Source: Kingdonia uniflora
Lineage: Eukaryota; Streptophyta; Magnoliopsida; Ranunculales; Circaeasteraceae
Length of the DNA stretch: 64,000 nucleotides
Direction: 5' to 3'
Assembly (NCBI GenBank): GCA_014058105.1
Contig: JACGCM010002394.1
Location: 248,001-312,000 of the forward strand
This document shows positions 1 through 9,400 of this stretch, one piece after another. Position numbers and translations under genes: made by a program. A model generated the notes under the pieces. It worked only from the letters and a program-made list of their open reading frames with translations. It was not told where the DNA came from and ran no database searches. Positions within the stretch are counted from its first letter, which is position 1; each line of letters begins with the position of its first letter.

Positions 1-329
1 ATCGGCCAAATCGATTTGTTTATACCCCTATCCCTTTTCTCCTTTGCCAAATCGGCCAACAAATAAAAATATTCTTCCCCCGTCGCTATAGTGTAACCCC
101 TAAATAGCCTATCATTGTGTTCTATACAGTTACCCCATCTACCTCCAACCAAAGCTTTGGCCTTATAGAACTCTTTTAATATATCAAAGCGAGGAGGATA
201 TGATACCAATCTTCCAGGGAAATCAAGAAATTGATCAACACCTATTTCTTCCTCCCTTTCAAACATTTCAATCTTAGAATCAGCCGACCGGCCCGAGGTT
301 GATGCCTCACTTACAGGGGAACTCACCAT
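1..329 (-). CDS. Tat antisense ORF 2, N-terminal exon (partial, runs off window)
   Basis: Open for 109 codons from an ATG at 329 to the window edge with no stop. It aligns along its whole length with the + strand ORF at 61795-62251 in the right-hand Tat element: a Ser-rich start, then the shared strings LVSYPP, EFYKAKA/EFCKAK, W-G-x-C-I/V-E, YFYLL and EKRDRGI. The layout resembles the plant 'putative gypsy-type transposon' antisense proteins (PF04195-like; inferred, not searched). Function of these proteins is unknown. It is probably the second exon of a spliced antisense gene whose upstream exon is 564-981. The acceptor site here is not obvious. Confidence 0.6.
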   Translation of the reverse strand, partial: MVSSPVSEASTSGRSADSKIEMFEREEEIGVDQFLDFPGRLVSYPPRFDILKEFYKAKALVGGRWGNCIEHNDRLFRGYTIATGEEYFYLLADLAKEKRDRGINKSIWP

Positions 330-563
330 ATTAATTACAGAAAAGGATTTATTCCTACACAAGCACTTCTCATGATCGACCTGCAAATAGGTCCAGGTAT
401 CTATCATTATCTTTTACATATACATCCACACATACAAAAATATTTTGAATATCGTATATCAAGTAGGTTTTTATAGATTACTATAAATAGTAATTTGTTA
501 CTTTACCTAAAAAAAAACATGATCTTCAAACATACATATATGCATCACAAATCTTCTACTAAC

Positions 564-981
564 CTTCTATGTCCGAATGCGAATCCGCAGCAGCGCCAAA
601 TCCTTCCCTCACCACGCTACTGTACAACCACTATCGTGACTCATTTTCAGTGACTCTCTCACGTTTTGACTGATGATCACTGTTGATTAAATCTCCACAA
701 GTTTCTATGTTATTTTCGTTTTTCTTCTTCCTTCCTCTCTTACTGCTCTTCAAGTTTTTAGAAGTTGAAAAAAGTTTGATTGAAGAAGATAAAGCAATAA
801 TTATATTTTCTCTCTCTAATTGCTGGCAGTTATTGAGCCTCGCATGAGCCGTCCTCAATTTTGGAACAGAGGCATACAATCCACTATCAATGTCAGACGT
901 CTTGTACCTTTTCGGTAAAAATGCTTTCTCATAATTTCCCTTTACCTTATATTTTAATCTATTTTTATTTCTCTTTTCCAA
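564..981 (-). pseudogene. Tat antisense ORF 2, upstream exon
   Basis: A basic, Ser/Lys/Arg-rich reading frame from an ATG at 981. One in-frame stop lies at 631-633; the frame then continues to a GT splice donor at 563. The C-terminal part (W-x-Y-S-S-V-V-R ... D-S-H-S-D-I-E-G, then donor) matches the exon end at 61591 in the right-hand element (W-x-Y-N-S-V-V-R ... D-S-H-P-D-T-E-G, then donor), so both reading frame and splice position are conserved. A Lys/Arg cluster (KRGRKKK) could serve as a nuclear localisation signal. A TATA-like box lies about 55 bp upstream. Function unknown. Confidence 0.5.
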
Positions 982-1035
982 ATCTTCCTATGACCTCACC
1001 ACACTCATGATGATGAATGCTTACACACAATCGGG

Positions 1036-1043
1036 TTTTTATA
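1036..1043 (-). promoter_or_regulatory. TATA-like box upstream of antisense exon 981-564
   Basis: On the minus strand this reads TATAAAAA, about 55 bp before the ATG at 981, with several ATGs between. It is one of a set of TATA-like boxes placed similarly in front of the antisense ORFs of the three Tat elements. Inferred core promoter only. Confidence 0.4.
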
Positions 1044-1322
1044 GCTTTTTCAAAAGGGATTAAATTAGAAGCTCCCTACTTTTTCTATACTTGCTTCTTC
1101 TACTTATAACAACAATGACGTCATTTCTGAAGCTCTCATAACAAAATTTTAAATATTTTGAAATTCGTATTTCACAACAGTCTCAAACAACATTCACAAA
1201 AATAGAGGATCAATTCAACAACAATTTCTTTCAAATTATTCAAACTCATACAGTTACATACATTCTGTTATCACTATTTATTTATATTCGCTTCATCACC
1301 TTACATATAATTACATATAAAG

Positions 1323-1650
1323 CAACCTTGATGACCTGGGGAACCACATTCAATCAAATATTCTCCAGCAATCATCACATCTTCTAATTCGATCTCCTCT
1401 ATAGCAAGTCTCACAAAATGTTTTTGAGCTAAAAGATCCACATCAATCTCTCAAACATCTCTTCATAAAAATGACGTTCATACTCACGTTCCCTCCCAAT
1501 CCCATCAAAACCTTCCAGTTAAACATCCCTCATTGGGAGCTCAGCATCGTAATCCAACACTTCAAAAATTTACTCCCGCACTTCAGCTTTCTTTAACGCC
1601 AGCCGCCCTTCAACGACATAACAGATTATCTCAAATCGAGTCCACACCAT
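1323..1650 (-). pseudogene. Tat antisense ORF 1b (decayed)
   Basis: The minus-strand reading from an ATG at 1650 aligns residue by residue with the ORF at 60550 in the right-hand Tat: start MVxT, then EGRLALKKAEVRE against KGRLAIKTAEVRE, DYDAELPM against GYDAELPM, then a Glu-rich stretch ending HFYE/YFYE. This copy has several stops (after KAEVRE, after PMRDV, and more downstream), so it is dead. The family is a short acidic domain of unknown function, a paralogue of ORF 1a next to it. A TATA-like box lies 38-45 bp upstream of the ATG. Confidence 0.55.
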
Positions 1651-2399
1651 TCTTATTTCGTTCTCCGAACTTTGAATTCTTTTCCCCCTTATATATTTAT
1701 TTTTGCTACCAATTACCCGCAAGTTGTGATATTATCCTATTATCTCGTAACAGAAGCTGCAATATCTTGAGAAATTATTTGAACATATCTCTTTTTATCA
1801 AACTCAGTCATTTAGTACAATTCCAGATCGAGCTTATTCTTTCTAAGTCTAATATTCTAGAATGACCTCTGCAAGGTCGATTATTTATTTCGGATATATT
1901 ATAGTTTCTTTCACCCCCACATTTCTAGCACACAAATCAAATAATTTTTTTTCACTTACATATATTTTAACAGATAAATTTCTAACAGTTCGATTATTAC
2001 AAATATTTTTACTGTCTGCCCTCATACATTTCATTTCATATAATATTTGAAAGTCTTCGGATCATACATCTCGATTTATAGAGTTATTCTATTCTATATC
2101 AATATAGAGTTTGGATAACGAATTTTATTCATCTCGAAACAAATTATAAGTGCTTTTACAGACAACAAGTCTCTCAAGAACTCAACATTATGTACTTTAC
2201 AGTTACATGTTTTTCAAGTACTTTTACAGCTAACAAGTCTTTTAGGCACCCCAAAACGTCAAATCCTTAAGTTCGTTCTACTTCATTAATCTTTTACCCT
2301 GATACAAAGCAGACATTGGAAACAACGAGTATCCTCCTTCCCATGAGTCTGGTTGAAGTCTAAACGAACTTCAAATGGAAACTATGAAAGTGGGAGACT
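1651..2399. other. Antisense-gene spacer, no recognisable gene
   Basis: AT-rich DNA between antisense ORFs 1a and 1b. I see no coding similarity on either strand; it presumably holds the 3' UTR of ORF 1a and the promoter of ORF 1b. The short + strand ORFs here have no family features. The corresponding spacer in the right-hand element is about 59880-60500. Confidence 0.4.
1688..1695 (-). promoter_or_regulatory. TATA-like box upstream of antisense ORF 1b
   Basis: Reads TATATAAG on the minus strand, 38-45 bp before the ATG at 1650. The homologous ORF at 60550 has TATAAATA 40-47 bp before its ATG. The matched spacing in two copies supports a core promoter. Confidence 0.45.
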
Positions 2400-2867
2400 T
2401 AGTGCTTGAACTAACTCTTCAAACTGAAGGTCTTCTCAGCGCGGAGTGGTGATGGAAATGCAGAAGCAGACTTCCATTCTCCATCTTCCTCCTCCACTAC
2501 TACCCCCTTAAAGTTGGTAGAGATGAAAAGGGCCTGAACTTAGAATCCATTCGAGCGCAAGACTTCAACGCAATAGCCTCGTAGTCACGTTTATCCGTGC
2601 ATCTGCCTCCCCAATCTTGTCTTCCGTAAGAATGCGGAGACAAGCCCAACGTTGCTCGCCTGTCTTGATAACGTGGTGAAACCTCCATCTACAGTTAAAC
2701 TCCTCCTCAGCTTCAGCAGTTTTATTTTTCGACATTCCTTGATACGTCGAAGGAACAGGAACATGAATCAGATTCTCCAAGGATTAATTTCTTAAATACT
2801 TCAACTTTAGCCTTTGTATTTTAGAAGCAATTTTCTCCTCAAGAGCCATCCTACGGGTCTTTACCAT
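2400..2867 (-). pseudogene. Tat antisense ORF 1a with trailing Ser/Gly segment (decayed)
   Basis: Starts at an ATG at 2867 (MVKTRRMALEEK), crosses one stop (KLKYLRN*SLENL) and continues to 2565. Conserved features are a basic start, then P-x-x-Y-Q-G, an acidic run (AEAEEEF), W-R-F, and ERWACLR-like (EQRWACLRILTED). It aligns almost end to end with the + strand ORF at 59381-59683. Below 2565, after a probable intron, a second block near 2540-2400 (SSLPTLRG) matches the right-hand segment near 59720-59810. The domain belongs to a family seen in all three Tat elements and once inside the Mutator-like element at 36803. Function unknown. Confidence 0.6.
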
Positions 2868-2936
2868 CTTCAGCAAATTCAGAGAACAAATTAGCAAAAC
2901 AAACGTACTTGGCCACCAACCTTGGTATAGGTACCA

Positions 2937-2944
2937 TTTATATA
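2937..2944 (-). promoter_or_regulatory. TATA box upstream of antisense ORF 1a
   Basis: Reads TATATAAA on the minus strand in the context GGGTTATATAAATGGTACC, 70-77 bp before the ATG at 2867. The right-hand element has GGGTTATATAAAAAGTACC at the equivalent place (59316-59334). The near-identical context in two copies is the strongest promoter evidence in the cluster. Confidence 0.6.
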
Positions 2945-3185
2945 ACCCTACATTTATTATGCAGGTACATTTTCTCAAGCGTCATCATTCAATACAGACG
3001 AAACTCTTCAAACCCTAACGGTCACATACATTAATATTCCCATCAACATTCAATGCACGTACTTCCCCCTTGATACGCGCATATTTCATGCAGTCAAACA
3101 CCATCATTACTTCCTTCCTTATTCAAATTTCTAACCCATAAACCCAAAAATTCTTTCTCAACCCAAGCCACTCTTGACTTTGGTT

Positions 3186-3198
3186 GCGAGGGGGCAAT
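3186..3198 (+). other. Polypurine tract of left Tat element
   Basis: GCGAGGGGGCAAT stands immediately before the LTR start TG. The same arrangement occurs at 18405-18418 (GAGAGGGGGCGAA then TGTAGTAG) and, inverted, at 59086-59098. It primes plus-strand DNA synthesis in LTR elements. Confidence 0.8.
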
Positions 3199-3812
3199 TG
3201 CAGGGGCCTACCCCTCGATCTTACCTAAATCAAGCTATCTCTAGTTTGAACTATCTCCATGTCAGGCCCACGCATCCTTCACATGGCTTCTCCAGTCAGC
3301 GTTACCACCTACTCTACAAACTGATAAAAAACGTGGGTCGAGCTCAAACAGAAAAACTTGAACAAGTCAAAACACTTGTTTTTCACGAACTCAGCAGTTG
3401 CCCAGTTAATCGCCACTAACCACATTATTCGTAGAACGTGCTTCTGCACGATGAGGAACTACGAAAAAGGCCTATATAAAGAAAAAGTTCCAGAAAAGAC
3501 AAGGACTAAAAAATCACATGAGAAATTACCAGGAAAATTATATTTTCTAAATTCTCAAAACTTTAAACTTCTTATTCACAAGATCAGACATTTCTAAGTC
3601 TAGAGATCACTTATAATAAGATATCAGCCTCAGGCAATAAATGTCACTATTACAAAAATCCTCAACCCGAGGTCGTGGTTTTTTATCAATTCATTGGTTT
3701 TCCATGCTTAATACTTGTATCATTTCTAGCTTTCCATTAGATTTTATCACAGGTATATTGGTATAAGAGCTAATTCCAGGCCACTTCGAGCTTACGAAAT
3801 TAGGCCATTACA
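3199..3812 (+). repeat. 3' LTR of left Tat element (614 bp)
   Basis: Begins TGCAGGGGCCTACCCC right after the polypurine tract and ends GGCCATTACA. Blocks such as CACGAACTCA and CCACTAACCACATTATTC recur in reverse complement in the LTR at 58515-59085, so left and right elements are one subfamily. A TATA box (TATATAAA) is at 3473-3480. Confidence 0.8.
3473..3480 (+). promoter_or_regulatory. TATA box in left Tat LTR
   Basis: TATATAAA, about 275 bp into the LTR, in the position expected of the U3/R promoter of an LTR retrotransposon. Confidence 0.5.
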
Positions 3813-3828
3813 ACCCCAATTTGTTGAC

Positions 3829-5640
3829 ATGTAAGATGCCAATAACAATGATAATAACAATGGGAATGGTCCAGAACTCATGCGGGTCCCATTTAAGGGT
3901 CATATGTTTCTTAAAATGGCAAATTGTGCTTCATGCATTATTTTACCTCCTACTGCCACTAGGCAATTTAAACTCAGAAATGCGCTTATCAATTCTTTGC
4001 CAAAATTCTCAGGAGGGGAGGATGAAAACCCCTATGCCCATATTTAGGATTTTGATGATTTAATGTTCCATCAAAAGTACAAAAGTATAGGAGTGAGAAT
4101 GAAATGGAGGCCATGAAACTCATTTTATTTCCCTTTGATTTACTAGGAAAGACTAAGAGCAGGCTTTAAGCTCTACGACCTAAATCCATCGCGAGTTTTG
4201 AGATTCTTATAGAAGCATTTTACAAGAAGTTTTTCTCTCATGTGAAAACTGAGAACCTCCGTAGGGCCATTCTTAGGATTACCCAACTTCATGAAGAAAG
4301 CTTAAAGGATTATTTTGATATATATAAGGGGTTAATCCTATAATGACCTCATCATGGTATCGACTCATGGGCCCTTACTAGAAATCTTTATGATAGATTA
4401 GATGTTAAAACCAAGAAAACTATAAAATCCTTTTTTTAAGGAAAGTCACTGATAACGATGATATAGAGTGTTTGGACTTCTCAAAAGAAATGGCTAAAAA
4501 ATTGTAAACCTAGGGAACCATAAGAGAAAAAGATATACAAGAAAATGGAGGTAATGCCTTTGGAGTTGGATCCAACTTCTAGTCTGACCCTACATTGACG
4601 ACAATCATGCAAAAATTAGAATCTTTAGAAATAGTGAATAACAAGATGTCCGCTAGCTAAGGCACCCATTTTTCAAGCCGAAATGCCAGCTTGTGCGGTG
4701 TGTGATAACCCATAACATTATGTTCAAGATTGCCCATTTATTTATGGAATTAATTAGGGAGGCAAAGCAGGAGTACGCAAATGTTTTTCAACAAAAACCC
4801 TCTGCGCTACCCTACAACCAACCTTTCAGTCAAGGGAGTTCTTCAGGGAGGAACAACTCATTTTTGAACAATTATAACAATTTGTATGGTAGATCTTATC
4901 TTCAGAGGAGCCCCGCAGGGGGACAGTCGTACCAACCCAATCTACATCAATTTGGTTCTTCTTACCAATCCAACCACCAACCTCCTTAGCAGAATGCTCC
5001 ATATATTCCTCCTCAGAGTAGGAAACCATCTTCGAAGGATGGCATCCAATTCTTATTGCAATCGAATACTCAATTCATGCAAATGAAGCAATCCATGACT
5101 AGGATAGAAATAACCATCGCTCAATTGGCAACTGGGTTAAGTACTAGAGACAAGGGTACATTTCTAAGTCAAACTTAACCTAACCTGAAGGATCAAAGTG
5201 AAAGCTCTAATAACCGTGATTATGCAAATGCAATTATCACGCTTATAAATGGTAAAACTATAGACAACAAAGTTAGGATGCCTGAGGATAGACCTTGTGT
5301 TAGTCCTAATCCTACTGCAAAAGTTGTTGAGTAGGAGAAAGAATCCATGGGCGAAGAAACACCAGTCACAGAGGAAGAGGCTGAAAATATTTCGCCTACA
5401 GAGAAAATTGAAAATATCTAGCCTAAAGGCCTTAAGGTACCTTTTCTCTACATGCTTGCTAAGAATAGAAAGAAGATTCCTGATGAAGAGGTTAAGGAAA
5501 TCTTTAAAAATCATAAGATCAGTATTCCCTTTAGCGAGGCATTAATACTAATTCCTTCTTACGGGAAACATGTCAATGGCTTATGCACATTCAAGCGACG
5601 AATGAATGTTTCCAAAAAGTCTTTCAACGTCCACGATAAT
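3829..5640 (+). pseudogene. Athila gag (decayed)
   Basis: The start ATG is at 3829 with a stop as its second codon, followed by an Asn-rich leader. The conserved gag core is recognisable around 3970-4330 (FKLRNALINSLPKFSG, MEAMKLILFPFDLL, then ENLRRAILRITQLHEESL), interrupted by stops. A CCHC zinc knuckle (C-A-V-C-DNP-stop-H-YVQD-C) is at 4691-4732, followed by an Asn/Gln/Ser-rich region (QEYANVFQQKP). Gag is the structural nucleocapsid protein. The tail (5290-5640) is Lys/Glu-rich and continues toward the protease. Clearly non-functional. Confidence 0.75.
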
Positions 5641-6170
5641 TAGAATATTATTCAATTGGATGCTCAAGTGAGCTCCATAATCTTGAACAAAGCACCTCTA
5701 AAATACATAAATCCTGGAATGCCAACAATTTCTTACCACATAGGGACAAACCAAATAGAGAAAGCCTTGCTTGATTTAGGTGATAATGTTAACCTAATTC
5801 CTTACTCGGTATTTGAGTAGTTTTGGTCTAGAGGAACTCATATCCACAAATCAAACCCTATTGTTGGCTGATTGATCAATTCGAGTACCTTGAGGCATTC
5901 TGATGGATATACTTTTCCTAATCGATGACTTCTTTTATCCCGAAGACTTTTTGAACCTTGGCACAAATCTGGTAGAATGTCCTCAAGATGAAATTAATAC
6001 CATTGATCCTTGGCCAACCCATCTTGGCTACTGCTAATGCGTTGATCAACTGTCGTAGTAGAACTATGAAGTTGACTTATGGAATAAGACTATCGATTTG
6101 AATATCTTCAATGCAACTCTTACTCCATTTGAAGATGAAACCAATGAGTACCACATGCATGGTGTTGTTG
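5641..6170 (+). pseudogene. Athila aspartic protease region (decayed)
   Basis: The reading frame near 5643-5820 shows the Athila protease pattern: PGMPTISYHIG, then ALLDLGDNVNLIP. Athila proteases characteristically have DLGA/DLGD where other elements have DTGA. Downstream, TLLLAD and ILMDILFLIDDFFYPEDF, then LGQPILATANALINCRS (6015-6055), match the C-terminal half of the domain. Frameshifts and stops separate the blocks. The protease would cut the Gag-Pol polyprotein; this copy cannot. Confidence 0.7.
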
Positions 6171-6298
6171 TAAATAATTCATTTCATAGTTAAAATCCTA
6201 GGGATTCATTAAAAGCATGCCTTACACACTTTGGAGAGGATTTAGATGTTGATAACCTCATCAATGAGGTCAATTCCCAATTAGATTTTGTCCCCATT

Positions 6299-7807
6299 TT
6301 GGATGACACTGATGTGGCTAAAATTCTAAAAGTTGAAAATCCTGCTTTCGAAGCAGATGAAGTACCTGCTAAGCGAAAGCTTAAACCTCTCCCTGAAAAT
6401 CTCAAATATGTCTATCTAGGTCCTAATGAAACGCTTCCTACCGTCATAGCATCTAACGTAGAGCCTGAGAATGAAGATAAATTAATGCGTGTATTAAAGA
6501 GAAATAAAAAAGCTTTTGGATAGAGCATCTTGGATATTAAGGGTATTAGTCTTTCAGTATGCATGCATAAGATTAATCTTGAGGATAATACCAAAAAGTC
6601 ACGAGAAGGGCAACGACGCTTAACCTAACTATGGCCAAGGTTGTGGGAAAGGAAATTCTAAAATTGCTGGATGCTGGGATTATTTATCCCATTTCTGATA
6701 GTCCATGGATGTGCCCTATTCATGTTATTCCTAAGAAGTCGGGAATCACTATTATGAAGAATGATCATAATGATCTTGTCACCACCTACATGACCACAGG
6801 GTAGTGAGTATGTATATACTATAGAAAGCTCAATTCGGTCACTCGAAAAGACTACTTTCCCTTGCCATTTAAGGACCAAATGCTTAAACATCTTGCCGGT
6901 CATGAATATTATTGTTTTCTTGATGGGTTTCTGGGTACAATCAAATACCCATCGCTTATGAGGATTAAGAGAAAGCTACGTTCACCTGTCCTTTTGGTAC
7001 TTTTGCATATCGTCACATGCCTTTTGGGTTATGCAACGCTCCCACCACATTTCAAAGATGTATATTAAGCATATTCTATGATATGGCCGAGTATTTTTTA
7101 AAGGTCTTCATGGACGGCTTTTCGCTCTTTGGTGATTCGTTTGATTAATATCTTCACCACTTATCTCTTGCTCCAGCTAGGTGTCAACAGAAAGATCTTG
7201 TGCAAAACTGTGAAAAATGTTACTTCATGGTGAAGAAGGGCATAGTTTTAGGATATGTCATTTTTGTAAAGGGAATCGAAGTTGATAAAGGAATGGTAGG
7301 CGCCATCTCTAGCCTCACGTCCCCACATAATGTCAAGGACGTTCGATCATTCCTAGGGTATGTTAGATTTTATCGACGTTTTGTTCAAGAACTTAGCAAA
7401 ATTGCTCGACCTCTTAGCAATCTCCTCGCCAAGTACACCACCTTCTTATTCGATGGTCCTTGTCTTGATGCTTTTGAGAATCTCAGGACACGTCTAACAT
7501 CTTCACCCATCATCCAATCTCCTAATTGAAATGAACATTTTGAGTTAATGTGTGATGTATCTGACTATGCCATTGGGGTTGTTTTGACACAAAACATTGA
7601 TAATCTTCTGCGCATCATCTATTATGCTAGTAAAACTCTTAATAATGCGCAACTGAATTATACAGCCACCAAAAAAGAGCTTTTAGCAATAGTCTTTGCT
7701 CCAGAGGAATTTCTTTCTTATCTCTTAGGTTTAAAAGTAATAGTCTATATGGACCACGCTGATATAAAATACCTTCTCTCCAAGAAGGATACTCACAACC
7801 TGTTTAG
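6299..7807 (+). pseudogene. Athila reverse transcriptase and RNase H (decayed, truncated)
   Basis: RT motifs in order: EILKLLDAGIIYPISDSPW (about 6655), RKLNSVTRKDYFPLPF, CFLDGF (about 6915), then the catalytic box read as FMDGFSLFGDSFD (about 7110). Athila normally has FMDDF, so one catalytic Asp is lost. After DVRSFLGYVRFYRRF the RNase H part begins (CDVSDYAIGVVLTQ at 7549, ELLAIVFA, YMDHADIKYLLSKKDT). The frame breaks off at about 7807, where Tat-derived sequence begins. Several frameshifts and stops. The RNase H C-terminal tail is absent from the window. Confidence 0.8.
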
Positions 7808-7896
7808 CAGTCAACTATTTCACTTCTGACTACAAACAGTTTTCTCAACAAACGCCTCTATACCTATTTTCGAGCCCTTCGCTGAGAGGGGGCGAA
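7808..7896 (+). repeat. 89-bp copy of the pre-LTR/polypurine region at the 5' junction
   Basis: Nearly identical to 18330-18418, including the polypurine tract GAGAGGGGGCGAA. In the normal element this lies just before the 3' LTR. Here it is followed not by an LTR but, within about 20 bp, by gag-coding sequence. Confidence 0.85.
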
Positions 7897-7907
7897 TGCA
7901 CTAGCAC

Positions 7908-8830
7908 AACACAGACCGTCAATCGTACATTCTCAAATTCTAAAATGCTCTGAGCCTCTATTCCACAGCCGACTACCTACAATGCCACCTTTTTTTCACC
8001 AGCCTTACTGACAGCCCCCTTCGATGGTATCACAATCTCCCTAATGGCTCGATTCAGAGCTTTGAGCAACTATCACAGCTTTTCATCGCCCAGTTTGCCT
8101 TCAATAAAGACAGAGAAGTCAGAGTCGATGTCTTATTCAATTTTAGAAAATCTAGCAGTGAAACACTTGAAGCCTTCACTAAGAAGTTTCTCGATGAATC
8201 ACAGAAAGTTGAGAACCTTGACTGCGCGAATGTTGTGCTCGCGCACTCAAATGCCTTACCAGATCACAGCCGTGTGAATGAGTACCTGGTCCTCTACAAA
8301 CCTCAAACCATCGAGGAGATGTTCTCGAAAGTTAATAACTATATTAACCTTGAGCGCCTCCACAAATTACGTAAACAAGGGAAACCTTCAACCACCAACT
8401 TCAATAAACCTTGACATGGCCCACCTGCTACACCTATACCCCTGATCGCTCCTGTCTCACAGGAGACAGAGAGCCGCAAATGCCCTCATAACAACAACAA
8501 TGCCGAAGCCCGTAGAAAGAGGCCGAAGCTGGTCCTACCTGCGCTTACTGCCCCTCTCAGCACCCTTCTACCGCATATACAGGCAAACCCCATCTGGCGT
8601 ATCCTTTTCCTTATCGAAGTCAAACCAGGCGAGCCCTACTGCGCTAATTACAAGTATAACTGTCACCACACCAACAAATGCTTTGCCTTGCAGCGCTCTC
8701 TCGAAATCATCCCCAAGGTAGGTCGTCTACATTTGTATGTTGCCAACCCTCCCAGTTACCTTGACGGGTCATACCTCAAACCTCAACCTACCCCTGCTGC
8801 CAACCCGGCCGAGGTGCATATCTACTGAAT
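7908..8830 (+). pseudogene. Tat gag (5'-truncated, decayed)
   Basis: Core gag motifs are read from about 7945 across frames: ALSLYSTADYLQCHLFF, SPLRWYHNLPNGSIQSFEQL, then ETLEAFTKKFLDESQKVE and EYLVLYKPQTIEEMFSKV. A zinc-binding-like C-terminal motif, YCANYKYNCHHTNKCFALQ with EIIPKVGRLHLYV, lies near 8630-8745. This order matches Tat/Retand-type gag. The N-terminal gag region and the leader are absent because of the rearranged 5' junction. Stops are scattered throughout. Confidence 0.7.
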
Positions 8831-8984
8831 ACACTTCATCGAAGTCAACAACATAGACAGCGGTCGTTCCAAGAGAAAATGCAAGCGCGTCGCAAAATGC
8901 TCCAAACTCACCTACTAGGAGAAGCTGCCCATTCTTCTGCCAGGATCAAGCCTCTCCCTACAACCCAAAAGTAACTCTTTCATC

Positions 8985-9400
8985 GACTGTGACACATCCC
9001 ATGTCTGTTTTCCCCTTTCCGATCCATTTGTCAACATGATTAAGATCAAAAACCTCATTCTCCACATAATGCTCATAGACACAGGAAGTGCAGCTGATGT
9101 CATTTTCTTCCAAACTGTCCAAACCATGAGAAAAACCTACCTCATAACCGCTGCCAATGTCGAATTGAAAGGATTCATTGGGGCCAACGAAGTTGCTGCT
9201 GGTCGAATCAGCCTTCCAGTTACTACCAGTCTAGTCATACTTCAAATCAGTTTTCTTATTGTCGACAAGAAGTTAGAATTCCTCGATATCCACAGACGTG
9301 ACTGGCTCCATGCCATGCGTGCCATTCCTTCGACATATCATCAAACCCATCGTTTTACCACCCCCTTGGGTACTTGGAATTTAAAATGCTCTTAACGCCT
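8985..9400 (+). pseudogene. Tat aspartic protease
   Basis: The frame contains DPFVNMIKIKNLILHIMLID followed by TGSAADVIF, the retropepsin active site in the form usual for Tat elements. The flap region ELKGFIGANEVAAGRI and the C-terminal hydrophobic strand (QISFLIVD) follow in the same frame. The 119-residue open stretch 9036-9395 is one of the better preserved parts of the element. It would process Gag-Pol. Confidence 0.7.

Larger units (their letters stand above)
1..3812 (+). mobile_element. Left Tat-lineage Ty3/Gypsy retrotransposon, 3' part only
   Basis: The element enters from the left edge; gag-pol would lie outside the window. What is present, in order, is a cluster of antisense ORFs (minus strand, about 2950 down to 1), a polypurine tract and a 3' LTR ending at 3812. 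Tat-lineage plant elements (Grande, Retand, RIRE2 and relatives) are known to carry an antisense ORF between pol and the 3' LTR, and the LTR start (polypurine tract then TG) and end (TTAGGCC...TACA) match the complete 3' end at 18405-19112. The element abuts Athila gag at 3813, so it probably inserted into that Athila. The target duplication cannot be checked because the 5' end is off-window. Confidence 0.8.

Noticed and set aside
1533..1865. + strand ORF of 110 codons
   Set aside because: It lies over antisense ORF 1b and its promoter on the minus strand, where a good family match exists. The + reading has no family features.
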